Assembly: GCA_905233345.1 (NCBI GenBank) | Contig: CAJODQ010000014.1 | Span: 1 to 64,000, forward strand | Direction of reading: 5' to 3' | DNA: 64,000 bases | Source of the DNA: an uncultured Bacteroidales bacterium | Lineage (GTDB): Bacteria > Bacteroidota > Bacteroidia > Bacteroidales > UBA932 | In this document: in pieces, positions 41,296 through 50,288 of the stretch | Position numbering within the stretch: the first letter of the stretch is position 1 | Layout: the number at the start of each line of letters is the position of its first letter | Notes under the pieces: generated by a model | Seen by the model: only the letters and a program-made list of their open reading frames with translations | Database searches by the model: none | Told to the model about the DNA's origin: nothing | Program-made: the position numbers and the translations under genes

Positions 41296-42138
41296 ATGAA
41301 AAAGAGCGTATTCAGATTTTTGACTGCCCTGTCCGTCTGCTGTCTTGCCATGACAACCCTGTTTTCTTGCATCGACTTTCACGCAGGAGATAAGGGAAAA
41401 CTGAACGGGAAATGGCTTACAACCGTGGATTTCAGTCAGCCTGGTGAGCATCATTTCGTCCATCTTTTACTGGAATTCAGCGCGGATGGCATTTGCACGA
41501 ACACCAAATACGATATCTATCCGGATGAACCTGAAAATTACAGTGAACGCCTCCGTCGGCATAGCATCTATGCCGTTGATGATGCAACACACATCCTCAC
41601 CTGGGATGACGGAAACCGCTCGGAAATGGCCTCTTACGAATTCAAAGATGGCGGCCTCGTCCTGCTTGCCATCTCGGATAATGCGGATGGTTCAGTGCCC
41701 TCGGTGTATGAGTTTTATCGTCCTACAGCGAACGAATTGAAGCAGTTGAAATCCTACGACGCTTCCTTGTGGGGTGACGATTATGTCGGAAGATGGTTCG
41801 GCAGCAGTGAGGTCAATGGACTCCATACCTTTGTGATGGTGGAATTCACGGAGGAAGGACGCCTCCATACCAGGCGTTACTCCCTTTATGGGGACGATTG
41901 CACCCGTACCCAAAGCACCCGGGTTTACTACGACTATGATGCTTCCGATAACGACAAGGTGCTGGAGGTCCATGCGGCGGATGATTATTCCAAGATTTCT
42001 TTGTGGACCTGGAACGTCAAGGATAATCTCCTCACGCTGGGCAATTATGAGAACCCCCAGCAACAAAGCTCTACCTATCATCCGCTCACGGCAGACGACA
42101 TCGAATTGATGTCCGCTTTGGATAAAAAAGTGAAATAA
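41296..42138 (+). CDS. Uncharacterised lipocalin-like lipoprotein
   Basis: 280 residues; signal with lipobox TLFSC (Cys25). Two similar halves each begin with a glycine-tryptophan strand (GKLNGKWLTTVDF near residue 35, DDYVGRWFGSSEV near residue 160), then FVHLLLEFSADGICTN or FVMVEFTEEGRLHTRR, so it looks like a tandem repeat of a lipocalin-type small beta domain. The gene is more AT-rich than its neighbours, a hint of more recent acquisition. Function unknown. Confidence 0.7.
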   Translation: MKKSVFRFLTALSVCCLAMTTLFSCIDFHAGDKGKLNGKWLTTVDFSQPGEHHFVHLLLEFSADGICTNTKYDIYPDEPENYSERLRRHSIYAVDDATHILTWDDGNRSEMASYEFKDGGLVLLAISDNADGSVPSVYEFYRPTANELKQLKSYDASLWGDDYVGRWFGSSEVNGLHTFVMVEFTEEGRLHTRRYSLYGDDCTRTQSTRVYYDYDASDNDKVLEVHAADDYSKISLWTWNVKDNLLTLGNYENPQQQSSTYHPLTADDIELMSALDKKVK

Positions 42139-42144
42139 TACGGA

Positions 42145-43623
42145 CTAGCGGGAGACGTCGATGCGGGTGTAGTCGTGGGCGCCGACGTGGAAAGAGACCG
42201 TACGGCCTTCCATATGGGGCATGCCGAAATAGTCGAAGGCTTCTTTCGGGATGACGACGTCGACGTCGACCGGGTGGTCGGCGAAGTTGGCCACGATGGC
42301 CATGGCGCTGCCGGCATAACCGCGCATCCAGGCGAACTGGCGGACGGCGTCGAAATGGTCGGAGCTCGGATTGACGTACATCAGGTCGAAGGTTTTGCCC
42401 TTGGAGAAGATGGCATCGGCACTGGCGATGCGCAGCAGACGGCAGTATTCCTTGTAGACCACGCCTTCCTCGACAGTCAGGTGGCCCGACAGGGCCCGGC
42501 AGACCGACGGAACGCTGCAGTAGTCGAAGATCGAGGTGCGGCCGTCGACGCCGCTGAAACCCTCGGATTCCATGCCCCGCTCCCCGTATTCCTGCCCGAA
42601 ATACAGCATGAAGGAAGCCGTGTTGAAAAGCAGGGAGACCGCGAAGGCGGCCAGGCCGGCCTTGGCACTGCCGGCGAAGAAATCAGAAGCGAGCCGCTGC
42701 TCATCGTGATTCTCCAGGAAATTGAGCATGCGCGGCTGCAACTCATTGAGGAACTGCCACTCCCGCGTCAGGTCGGAGGCCGGACGCTCACCGCGGACAA
42801 TGCCGCGCAGCGTGTCGTAGAAACCCGACTTGTCGTAGAGCAGGTCGAAGCCCGCCGACGCATATTTCCGGTAATTGTCTTTGTTGTAGACCTCGGCGAT
42901 GAAGGTCAGGTCGGGCCGGGCACAGCGCAGCAAGTGGAAGGCCCAGGCGAAAAAGTCGGCCGGCACGAGCTCCACCATGTCGCAGCGGAAACCGTCGACC
43001 CCCTTCCCCACCCAGAACTGCAGGATAGCCAGCATCTTGGCCCAGGTGCTGCGGCTCCCGTAGTTGAGCTTGATGGTGTCGTACCAATCCGTCTCGGAGG
43101 GCCAGGCGTGGAACACGTCGTTTCCGGTGGCCAGGGCCGGATTCTCCTCGTAGTGGCTCTTGAGCGACGCGGGCAGATGAAGCGGACCGTCGAGCGGGAA
43201 AAAGTTCTCGGGCGTGAAATAGCTGCGGTATTCGCGGTACACGTGGTTGGGCACGAAGTCGATGATGACCTTCATGCCGGCGGCGTGGGTACGGCGCACC
43301 ATCGCCTCAAACTCAGCCATGCGGTTGTCGACGTTGACGGCCAGGGCCGGGTCTACGTCAAACCAGTTGCGGATGGCATAGGGCGAGCCGGCTTCACCCT
43401 TGACGAGCGAAGGGTCGTTGTCGGGGATGGAGCGGAAATGGGTGCGGGTGGCGTGGGAGATGACGCCGGTGTACCAGACGGCGTCGACCGAAAGGCGTTT
43501 GAGGCGGGAAAGCTCTTCGTCGTCAATGTCGTTGAACTTCCCGGCCCCGTTCTTCGCATAAGAGCCACCGGGAACGCAGGTACGGTTCCCGAAGGCTCTT
43601 AAGAGAAGTTGATAGATAATCAT
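42145..43623 (-). CDS. GH13 alpha-amylase-family enzyme
   Basis: 492 residues from ATG 43623 (MIIYQLLLRAFGN). GH13 motifs: VIDFVPNHV, GFRCDMVELVP with the nucleophile Asp, FIAEVYNK with the general acid Glu, and FLENHDEQR. No signal peptide, so it probably acts on internal glycogen or maltodextrin. It belongs to the Bacteroidota cytoplasmic amylase group whose N-terminus reads xxYQVxxRLFGN. A strong imperfect hairpin lies in codons about 8-22 (43560-43600). It is convergent with the lipoprotein gene. Confidence 0.9.
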   Translation of the reverse strand: MIIYQLLLRAFGNRTCVPGGSYAKNGAGKFNDIDDEELSRLKRLSVDAVWYTGVISHATRTHFRSIPDNDPSLVKGEAGSPYAIRNWFDVDPALAVNVDNRMAEFEAMVRRTHAAGMKVIIDFVPNHVYREYRSYFTPENFFPLDGPLHLPASLKSHYEENPALATGNDVFHAWPSETDWYDTIKLNYGSRSTWAKMLAILQFWVGKGVDGFRCDMVELVPADFFAWAFHLLRCARPDLTFIAEVYNKDNYRKYASAGFDLLYDKSGFYDTLRGIVRGERPASDLTREWQFLNELQPRMLNFLENHDEQRLASDFFAGSAKAGLAAFAVSLLFNTASFMLYFGQEYGERGMESEGFSGVDGRTSIFDYCSVPSVCRALSGHLTVEEGVVYKEYCRLLRIASADAIFSKGKTFDLMYVNPSSDHFDAVRQFAWMRGYAGSAMAIVANFADHPVDVDVVIPKEAFDYFGMPHMEGRTVSFHVGAHDYTRIDVSR

Positions 43624-43631
43624 GCAGAGAT

Positions 43632-43681
43632 TCCGGGTCAAGCCCGGACCCGAGCCGTAGGCGAGAGCCACGACCCTCGGG
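43632..43681. repeat. Paired GC-rich hairpins between pfp and the amylase gene
   Basis: TCCGGG (43632-43637) pairs with CCCGGA (43643-43648) around TCAAG, the same loop as the hairpin at 29564-29584. Immediately after, CCCGAG (43649-43654) pairs with CTCGGG (43676-43681). They lie in the 77-base gap after pfp and may end its transcript or be copies of a dispersed palindrome. Confidence 0.5.
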
Positions 43682-43700
43682 AGTGAATGACGGCCACAAA

Positions 43701-44933
43701 CTACCAATTGAGAATCTTGTAGAAGTCGTAGTCCTCAGGGTTGGGGACATACTGCTTCGCATTGCCGTAGTCACGCGGCGTGATGTAGTTGAGCAGGTGC
43801 TTGAACACCATCTGGGCCTGATCGCCGTCGATGTCCACGAGGCGCGGCGGAATCTTGCCCGTCTCGGGATCCTGGAGATCTTCGAGATACAGCGGACGGA
43901 TGGTGCCTTCCTGGTCGACGAACACCATGCAGCCGGTTTCGCCCTTGGCGAAGAGCTCATACACACCGGCGCCGAGCTGCGAGCAGTAGAAGAGGTCGTA
44001 GGCAATCGGCTGCTGGCAGCGGATATCGTAGCCGATCTCCACCGGACGGGTCTTGATCTTCATGCCGAGCTCCTTGAGCTTGATCTCGAGCATATCGTTG
44101 AACAGCTGAGCCTTGGAGATCTTGCCGAGCTCCGGATGGCCGTGGTCGTCATAAGTGAACTTGATGCCCGTGGCTTCCAGCTGCTCGTCGCTGAGCATGT
44201 GGAACACACCTTCCGACACGATGATGCCACCGTATTCGATGCCGCGCAGCTTGCGCTTGATGATGGCGCTCACCGAAAGACGGAGGATCTTGTCGACCGT
44301 GATCTCGGTCTTGTTGAACATCTCGGGGATGATGATCATCGGATAGTGGCAGGAAGCACCGATACCCAGGGCCAGGTGGCCAGCGCTGCGGCCCATCGCG
44401 GAGACGATGAACCAGTTGCCGGACGTGCGGGCATCCTCATACACCGTCGTGGCGATACGGGTACCCTCCGCCTTGGCGGAGTTGAAGCCGAAGGTCGGGG
44501 TGTTCATCGGCAGCGGAAGGTCGTTGTCGATGGTCTTGGGCACGTGGATATTCTGGATGGGATATTTCTTCTCACGCAGGAATTTGCCGATGCGGTTGGC
44601 CGTCGAAGCGGTGTCATCGCCGCCGATGGTCACCAGCAGACGGACATTGTTCTGCTGGAAGAACTTCAGGTTGAAGTAGCGGTCGAAGTCCTCCTGGGTC
44701 GGTTTGTAACGGCTCATCTGCAGGAAAGAGCCACCGCGGTTGAAAATCGAATCAGCCAGCGCGAAATTGAATTCGATGAAACTGGGAGAAGCCGAGAAGA
44801 GTCCGGAATAACCTCCGTGAAGACCGATAACGCGATAACCTTCCGCCATGAAAGCCTTGGCGATCGTTCCTTCGACGGTGTTGATGCCCGGGGCCGGGCC
44901 ACCGCCTGCCAAAATAACAATAGATTCCTTCAT
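43701..44933 (-). CDS. pfp: 6-phosphofructokinase, pyrophosphate-dependent type
   Basis: 410 residues from ATG 44933. Phosphorylates fructose 6-phosphate. The phosphoryl-donor site reads GGDDT (104-108); the second Asp (107), where ATP enzymes have Gly, and PKTIDND in place of PGTIDND point to pyrophosphate as donor. MGRSAGHLALG and PEMFNKTEIT are further family signs. Length is as in Bacteroidota PPi-PFKs. A TAACTTTG promoter lies at 44969-44976; ligA is divergent. Confidence 0.93.
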   Translation of the reverse strand: MKESIVILAGGGPAPGINTVEGTIAKAFMAEGYRVIGLHGGYSGLFSASPSFIEFNFALADSIFNRGGSFLQMSRYKPTQEDFDRYFNLKFFQQNNVRLLVTIGGDDTASTANRIGKFLREKKYPIQNIHVPKTIDNDLPLPMNTPTFGFNSAKAEGTRIATTVYEDARTSGNWFIVSAMGRSAGHLALGIGASCHYPMIIIPEMFNKTEITVDKILRLSVSAIIKRKLRGIEYGGIIVSEGVFHMLSDEQLEATGIKFTYDDHGHPELGKISKAQLFNDMLEIKLKELGMKIKTRPVEIGYDIRCQQPIAYDLFYCSQLGAGVYELFAKGETGCMVFVDQEGTIRPLYLEDLQDPETGKIPPRLVDIDGDQAQMVFKHLLNYITPRDYGNAKQYVPNPEDYDFYKILNW

Positions 44934-44968
44934 AATATGTTTGGTTTTTCTCATCCGAAATGACCCTG

Positions 44969-44976
44969 CAAAGTTA
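44969..44976 (-). promoter_or_regulatory. -7 promoter element of pfp
   Basis: TAACTTTG on the minus strand, 35 bases before the start codon. Confidence 0.6.
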
Positions 44977-44998
44977 TTACTTTTTACCAAATAATCGC

Positions 44999-45006
44999 TA
45001 TTTTTG
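44999..45006 (+). promoter_or_regulatory. -7 promoter element of ligA
   Basis: TATTTTTG, 16 bases before the ATG at 45023. Confidence 0.6.
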
Positions 45007-45022
45007 TAGTTTATTATTGGGT

Positions 45023-47050
45023 ATGGCCAAGATCAGTAAAACAGCGGCGAAAGAACGCATCGAATTCCTGAAGCGGGAGCTCGAACGGCACAACTACAAC
45101 TACTATGTGCTGAACGCCCCCACCATCACGGACTTCGAGTTCGACTTGCTCATGGGCGAGCTTCAGGGCCTGGAGAAACTGTATCCCGAGTTCGCCACGG
45201 AAGACAGCCCCACCCGCCACGTGGGCAGCGACCTGACGTCCGGTGCGGCAGGCTCCGACTTCGTGCAGGTGCCCCACCGCTGGCCCATGCTTTCGCTGGG
45301 TAACACGTACGCGCGCGAGGAACTCCTCGACTTCGATGAGCGCATCCGCAAGGCTGTCAGCACGCCCTACCACTTCTCCTGCGAGCTGAAATTCGACGGC
45401 ACGGCCATCTGCCTCACCTACCGCGACGGCCGGCTGCTCCGCGCCCTGACCCGCGGCGACGGCACCAAAGGCGACGACGTGACCCGCAACGTGGTCCACA
45501 TCCCCGCCATCCCGCAGCAGCTCCACGGCGAAAACATCCCGCAGGAATTCGAGATCCGCGGCGAGATCTACATGCCCTTCGCTGCCTTCGAACGCCTCAA
45601 CGCCGAACGCCTCGACGCCGAGCTCGATCCCTTCGCCAACCCCCGCAACGCTGCTTCGGGCAGCCTGAAGCTCCAGAATCCGGAGGAAATGCGCACCCGC
45701 GGCCTGGACTGCGTACTCTACCACCTGCTGGGTGAAAACCTGCCGTTCAAGACCCATACCGAAGCCCTCCACGCCGCCCAAGGCTGGGGGCTTCCCATTT
45801 CTGAATACAGCCGCCGCGTGGACGATATCGACGCGGCGCTCGCCTATATCGATGCGTGGGACACCCGCCGCAAGACCCTTCCTTTCGCCACCGACGGCAT
45901 CGTGATCAAGGTCGACGAACTCGACCTGCAGCGGCAGCTCGGCTTCACCGCCAAGTCACCCCGCTGGGCCACCGCCTGGAAATTCAAGCCGGAGCAGGCG
46001 CTCACGCCCCTGCTGAGCGTCGACTACCAGGTGGGCCGCACCGGCGCCGTCACGCCCGTAGCCAACCTGGAGCCCGTGCAACTCTCGGGCACCGTGGTCA
46101 AGCGCGCCTCGCTCCACAACAAAGACCAGATGGACCTGCTCGACATCCACATCGGCGACTACGTCTACGTGGAGAAGGGCGGCGAGATCATCCCCAAGAT
46201 TACGGGCGTGGAGCTGTCGAAACGCCCCGCCGATGCATTGCGGCCCCAGTTCCCCACACACTGCCCCGACTGCGGCACTCCGCTGGTGCGCGATGCCGAC
46301 GAGGCGCGGCACTACTGCCCGAACCGGGAATCCTGCCCGGTGCAGATCAAGGGCCGCTTCATCCACTTCGCAGGCCGCAAGGCCATGGACATCCTGGCCG
46401 GCGACGCGACGGTCGAACAGCTCTGGGACCGCGGCTACATCCATACCCTCCCCGATCTCTATGCGCTCACCCGCGAACAGCTCATCGCGCTGGAGGGCTG
46501 GCAGGAGAAATCTGCCGACAACTTCCTCGCGAGCCTGGAAGCCAGCAAGCAGGTGCCCTTCGAGCGCGTGCTCTACGCCCTGGGCATCCGCCACGTCGGC
46601 GAGCAGACCGCCAAGACTCTGGCCCGCCACTTCGGCTCGATCGACGCCCTGATGGCCGCCAGCCGCGACGACCTGGTCCAGATCGAGGACATCGGCGACA
46701 CGGTGGCCGACGCCATCCTGGCCTGGTCGGCATCCGATGCCGCCCGCGACTGCGTGGAACGGCTCCGCGAGGCCGGCCTGCAACTGGCCGTCAGCGACAC
46801 CGCCGAAAGCCGGCTCTCCGACAAGCTGGAAGGCAAGACCATCGTGATCTCGGGCAACTTCTCCATCTCCCGCGAAGCCATGAAAGCCCTGATCGAAGCC
46901 CACGGCGGCAAGAACGCCGGTTCCGTAAGCGGCAAGACCGCCTGGCTGCTGGCTGGCGAGAAGGCGGGCCCTGAAAAACTGAAAAAAGCGGAAAAGCTGG
47001 GCATTCCCGTCATTTCCGAAGAAGAATTCCGACATCTGATCGCCGAATAA
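45023..47050 (+). CDS. ligA: NAD-dependent DNA ligase
   Basis: 675 residues, normal length. Domain Ia helices (RHNYNYYVLNAPTITDFEFD), adenylation domain with the AMP-accepting lysine in ELKFDGTA (Lys123), OB fold, four-cysteine zinc finger (CPDCGTPL then HYCPNRESCP), helix-hairpin-helix region (FERVLYALGIRHVGEQTA) and C-terminal BRCT domain (LEGKTIVISGNFSISREA). Seals nicks in replication and repair. It heads an operon-like series with yihY and relA. Confidence 0.96.
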   Translation: MAKISKTAAKERIEFLKRELERHNYNYYVLNAPTITDFEFDLLMGELQGLEKLYPEFATEDSPTRHVGSDLTSGAAGSDFVQVPHRWPMLSLGNTYAREELLDFDERIRKAVSTPYHFSCELKFDGTAICLTYRDGRLLRALTRGDGTKGDDVTRNVVHIPAIPQQLHGENIPQEFEIRGEIYMPFAAFERLNAERLDAELDPFANPRNAASGSLKLQNPEEMRTRGLDCVLYHLLGENLPFKTHTEALHAAQGWGLPISEYSRRVDDIDAALAYIDAWDTRRKTLPFATDGIVIKVDELDLQRQLGFTAKSPRWATAWKFKPEQALTPLLSVDYQVGRTGAVTPVANLEPVQLSGTVVKRASLHNKDQMDLLDIHIGDYVYVEKGGEIIPKITGVELSKRPADALRPQFPTHCPDCGTPLVRDADEARHYCPNRESCPVQIKGRFIHFAGRKAMDILAGDATVEQLWDRGYIHTLPDLYALTREQLIALEGWQEKSADNFLASLEASKQVPFERVLYALGIRHVGEQTAKTLARHFGSIDALMAASRDDLVQIEDIGDTVADAILAWSASDAARDCVERLREAGLQLAVSDTAESRLSDKLEGKTIVISGNFSISREAMKALIEAHGGKNAGSVSGKTAWLLAGEKAGPEKLKKAEKLGIPVISEEEFRHLIAE

Positions 47051-47054
47051 AGCC

Positions 47055-48041
47055 ATGCGCCTATTCTTCGCCCGCATACGAGACCTCATCCACATCCTCG
47101 TCAAGTTCCTGACGAAGGATCTCTGGGCGCTCGATTTCAGCGAGCTGAGTGCGGCGCGCAAGCAAGCGGTCAAGAGCCTGCAAGCCATCATCTTCACGGC
47201 CCGGGACTTCGGGCGCCAGCGCGTGGGCCGCGAGGCCATCGCCCTGAGTTGGTTCACCACCCTGGCCTTCGTGCCCATGATCGCGGTGATCCTGTTCATC
47301 TCCAACGGCTTCGGCTTCGACCAGTATCTCTACGACACCCTGACCGCTTCGTTCCCCACCAGCACCCAGCTGGTGCAGGTGATCATCGACTACGCCAAGA
47401 ACATGATCAAGGCCACCGAGAACGGCGCCTTCGGCTGGATCTCCTTCCTGAGCTTTGTCTGGACCGTTGTATGGCTGATGATCAACATCGAGATTGCCTT
47501 CAACCGCATCTGGCGGGTCCGGGTACCGCGCAAGCTCTGGCGGCGTGTGGCGGCATACCTCGCCATCATGTTCGTCACGCCCTTCGTACTGATCCTGCTC
47601 TTCTCGGGCTGGGCCTGGTACGCGCGCTTCATCGGCCTGCTGCAAGGCCGGCTGGGCGCTTTCGACTTCATTACCACCAACATGTTCTGGCTGGCGTTCT
47701 ACGGCGTCGTGGTGCTGGCCCTGTCGGTGATGTACAAATTCATCCCGCACGCCAAGGTGCGGTACGGATCGGCCCTGAAAGCCGCCCTGATCGTGGGTGT
47801 GGTGTTCGTGGCCATCCAATTGTTCTACATGGGGACGCAGGTGATGGTGATCCGCCTGGGCGCCGTCTACGGGGCTTTGGCCTTCATCCCCTTGTTCATG
47901 GTCTGGCTGAACCTGTGCTGGCAGACCATCCTGTTCGGCGCGGAGCTTTCCCGGGGCTACACCCTCGTGGACTACCGCGAAGCCAAGGAACGCGGCCTGT
48001 CCGACCTCACGCCGGAGCAGGCGGTCATCATGAAAGAATAG
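47055..48041 (+). CDS. YihY/BrkB-family inner membrane protein
   Basis: 328 residues with about six membrane helices: ALSWFTTLAFVPMIAVILFI, FGWISFLSFVWTVVWLMINI, YLAIMFVTPFVLILLFSGW, FWLAFYGVVVLALSVMY, ALIVGVVFVAIQLFYM and ALAFIPLFMVWLNLCW. Matches the YihY/UPF0761 family, once mis-called ribonuclease BN. Function unknown. Lies 4 bases after ligA. Confidence 0.9.
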   Translation: MRLFFARIRDLIHILVKFLTKDLWALDFSELSAARKQAVKSLQAIIFTARDFGRQRVGREAIALSWFTTLAFVPMIAVILFISNGFGFDQYLYDTLTASFPTSTQLVQVIIDYAKNMIKATENGAFGWISFLSFVWTVVWLMINIEIAFNRIWRVRVPRKLWRRVAAYLAIMFVTPFVLILLFSGWAWYARFIGLLQGRLGAFDFITTNMFWLAFYGVVVLALSVMYKFIPHAKVRYGSALKAALIVGVVFVAIQLFYMGTQVMVIRLGAVYGALAFIPLFMVWLNLCWQTILFGAELSRGYTLVDYREAKERGLSDLTPEQAVIMKE

Positions 48042-48050
48042 TGGCACGAT

Positions 48051-50288
48051 ATGTTTACAGAAGAGGATAACAAACTGATTGAGAAAGAATTCGAAGGGCT
48101 CAAGAATTCCGCCAGGAAGCGCTGCGCCGACGAGGAGCAGTACAAGCTGGTGCTCAAGGCTTTCGAATTTGCCAATGAGGCGCACAAGGGCGTCCGTCGG
48201 CGCAGCGGCGAGCCGTACATTCTGCATCCGATCGCCGTGGCCAAGATCGTGGTCGACGAGATCGGACTTGGCTGCAAGTCTATCTGCGCGGCCCTGCTGC
48301 ACGACGTGGTGGAGGACACCGAGTTCACGGTCGAGGACATCGAACGGCTCTTCGGCGCCAAGATCGCCTCGCTCGTCGACGGCCTGACCAAGATCAAGAC
48401 GGCGCTCGACAACGACAACAAGAACAAGTGGCAGCCCAACCGCGTGAGCCTGCAGGCCGAAAACTTCCGCCGCATCCTGGTGACGCTCAACGACGACGTA
48501 CGCATCGTGCTCATCAAGCTCGCCGACCGGCTCCACAACGTGCGCACCATCCAGTTCATGCCGGAGTACAAGCGCGACAAGATCCTCAGCGAGACCATGT
48601 TCCTCTTCATCCCGCTCGCACACCGCCTGGGCCTCTACAGCATCAAGTCGGAGATGGAGAACATCTGGCTCAAGTACCGTGAACCCGCCGCCTACGCCTC
48701 CATCGTGCAGCAGCTCGACCGCATCATGTCGGAGCGCGGCGCCGCCATCGACGATTTCATCGCCCCCATCCGGCAGGAGCTGGACAAGGCGGGCTACCAG
48801 TATACCATCCTCAAGCGGCTCAAGACGCCCTACTCCATCTGGAAGAAGATGACCTCCAAGAACATCCCGTTCGAGCAGATCTTCGACATCTACGCCGTGC
48901 GCATCATCTTCGAGCCGAAAGGCGACTTCACCGAGCGCGAGCAGTGCTGGTACATCTTCTCGATGATCACGGGCCTGTATTCCTACAAGCCCGACCGCAC
49001 CCGCGACTGGGTGGACAATCCGAAGGCCAACGGCTACGAGGCGCTCCACCTGACCGTGATGAGCAACGCCGGCACCTGGGTGGAGGTGCAGATCCGCTCA
49101 CAGCGCATGAACTCCATCGCCGAGCGCGGCATCGCCGCCCACTGGATCTACAAGGACGCCGGCCTCGGCGGCCGCGGCGACACCGAGATCGACCGCTGGA
49201 TCGAGCAGGTGGGCGAGATCCTGGAGAACCCCAACATCGACGCCATGCAGTTCCTCGATGAATTCCATCAGGAACTGGTTACCACGACCATCTATGTCTT
49301 CACGCCGAAAGGCGAATCGAAGAGCCTGGCCAAGGGCGCCACGGCCCTCGACTTCGCCTACAGCATACACTCCGAAGTGGGCAACCACGCCATCGCCGCC
49401 AAGGTCAACCAGCGGCTCGTGCCCCTCTCCCAGGTCCTGACCAACGGCGACCAGGTGGAGATCATCAGCTCGGAGAGCGCCCGGCCCAAGCGGGAGTGGC
49501 TCGATTTCCTGACCACCAGCCGAGCAAAAAGCCAGGTCATGGACTACCTCAAGTCCGACAAGAAAAACAACATCAAGGAAGGCATGGAGATCCTCGACCG
49601 CAAGCTCGAGGAGCGCAACATCACCGAGCGCAGCCGTGTCATCAAGAAGTTGGTGGACTACTACAAGACTACGGGCGGCAAGGACGAGCTCTACAACAAG
49701 ATCGGCATCGGCGTGATCGACCTGAGCGACCTCGACAAGGCGCTCAAGACCAACGCCGAGCGGCGCAGCGTGCAGATGTGGGGCGTGAAGCTCCTCAGCC
49801 CGATCCGCAACAGCAGCATCAACAAGAAGAGCGAGTTCCTGCTGCAGGAAGACATCGACCAGGGCACCATCTCCTTCAACATCGCGCAGTGCTGCTCCCC
49901 CATCCCGGGCGACAGCGTGGTGGCCTTCATCGAAGACGACGGCACGGTCACCATCCACAAGAAGAGCTGCCCCGTGGCCACCAACCTGGCCTCGAAGGAA
50001 GGACACCGCATCGTCTCGGCGAAGTGGAGCAAACACTTCATGATGTCGTATCTGGCAAGAATTTCGCTGGAGGGAATCGACCGGGTCGGCGTGCTGAGCG
50101 ACCTCGCCCGCGTGATCTCGCTGGTGCTGGGCGTCAACATGCGCAAGCTCCACATCGAGGCGCACGACGAGATCTTCGAAGGCTTCATCGACCTGTACGT
50201 TCACAATACGGACGACCTGGACAAACTGATCCGCGAACTGTCGAAAGTCAAGGGCATCGAGCGGGTCAAACGTGTTGAAATCAAATGA
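48051..50288 (+). CDS. RelA/SpoT-family (p)ppGpp synthetase/hydrolase
   Basis: 745 residues. The HD hydrolase domain (RRRSGEPYILHPIAVAKIV, ALLHDVVEDTEFT) appears active. The synthetase domain has IFDIYAVRIIFEPKG and NGYEALHLTVMS; TGS domain IYVFTPKGESKSLAKGAT; a zinc-finger-like CCSPIPGDSVVAFI; and a C-terminal ACT domain (ISLEGIDRVGVLSDLARVIS). Controls the stringent response. It overlaps the next gene by four bases (ATGA). Confidence 0.95.
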   Translation: MFTEEDNKLIEKEFEGLKNSARKRCADEEQYKLVLKAFEFANEAHKGVRRRSGEPYILHPIAVAKIVVDEIGLGCKSICAALLHDVVEDTEFTVEDIERLFGAKIASLVDGLTKIKTALDNDNKNKWQPNRVSLQAENFRRILVTLNDDVRIVLIKLADRLHNVRTIQFMPEYKRDKILSETMFLFIPLAHRLGLYSIKSEMENIWLKYREPAAYASIVQQLDRIMSERGAAIDDFIAPIRQELDKAGYQYTILKRLKTPYSIWKKMTSKNIPFEQIFDIYAVRIIFEPKGDFTEREQCWYIFSMITGLYSYKPDRTRDWVDNPKANGYEALHLTVMSNAGTWVEVQIRSQRMNSIAERGIAAHWIYKDAGLGGRGDTEIDRWIEQVGEILENPNIDAMQFLDEFHQELVTTTIYVFTPKGESKSLAKGATALDFAYSIHSEVGNHAIAAKVNQRLVPLSQVLTNGDQVEIISSESARPKREWLDFLTTSRAKSQVMDYLKSDKKNNIKEGMEILDRKLEERNITERSRVIKKLVDYYKTTGGKDELYNKIGIGVIDLSDLDKALKTNAERRSVQMWGVKLLSPIRNSSINKKSEFLLQEDIDQGTISFNIAQCCSPIPGDSVVAFIEDDGTVTIHKKSCPVATNLASKEGHRIVSAKWSKHFMMSYLARISLEGIDRVGVLSDLARVISLVLGVNMRKLHIEAHDEIFEGFIDLYVHNTDDLDKLIRELSKVKGIERVKRVEIK

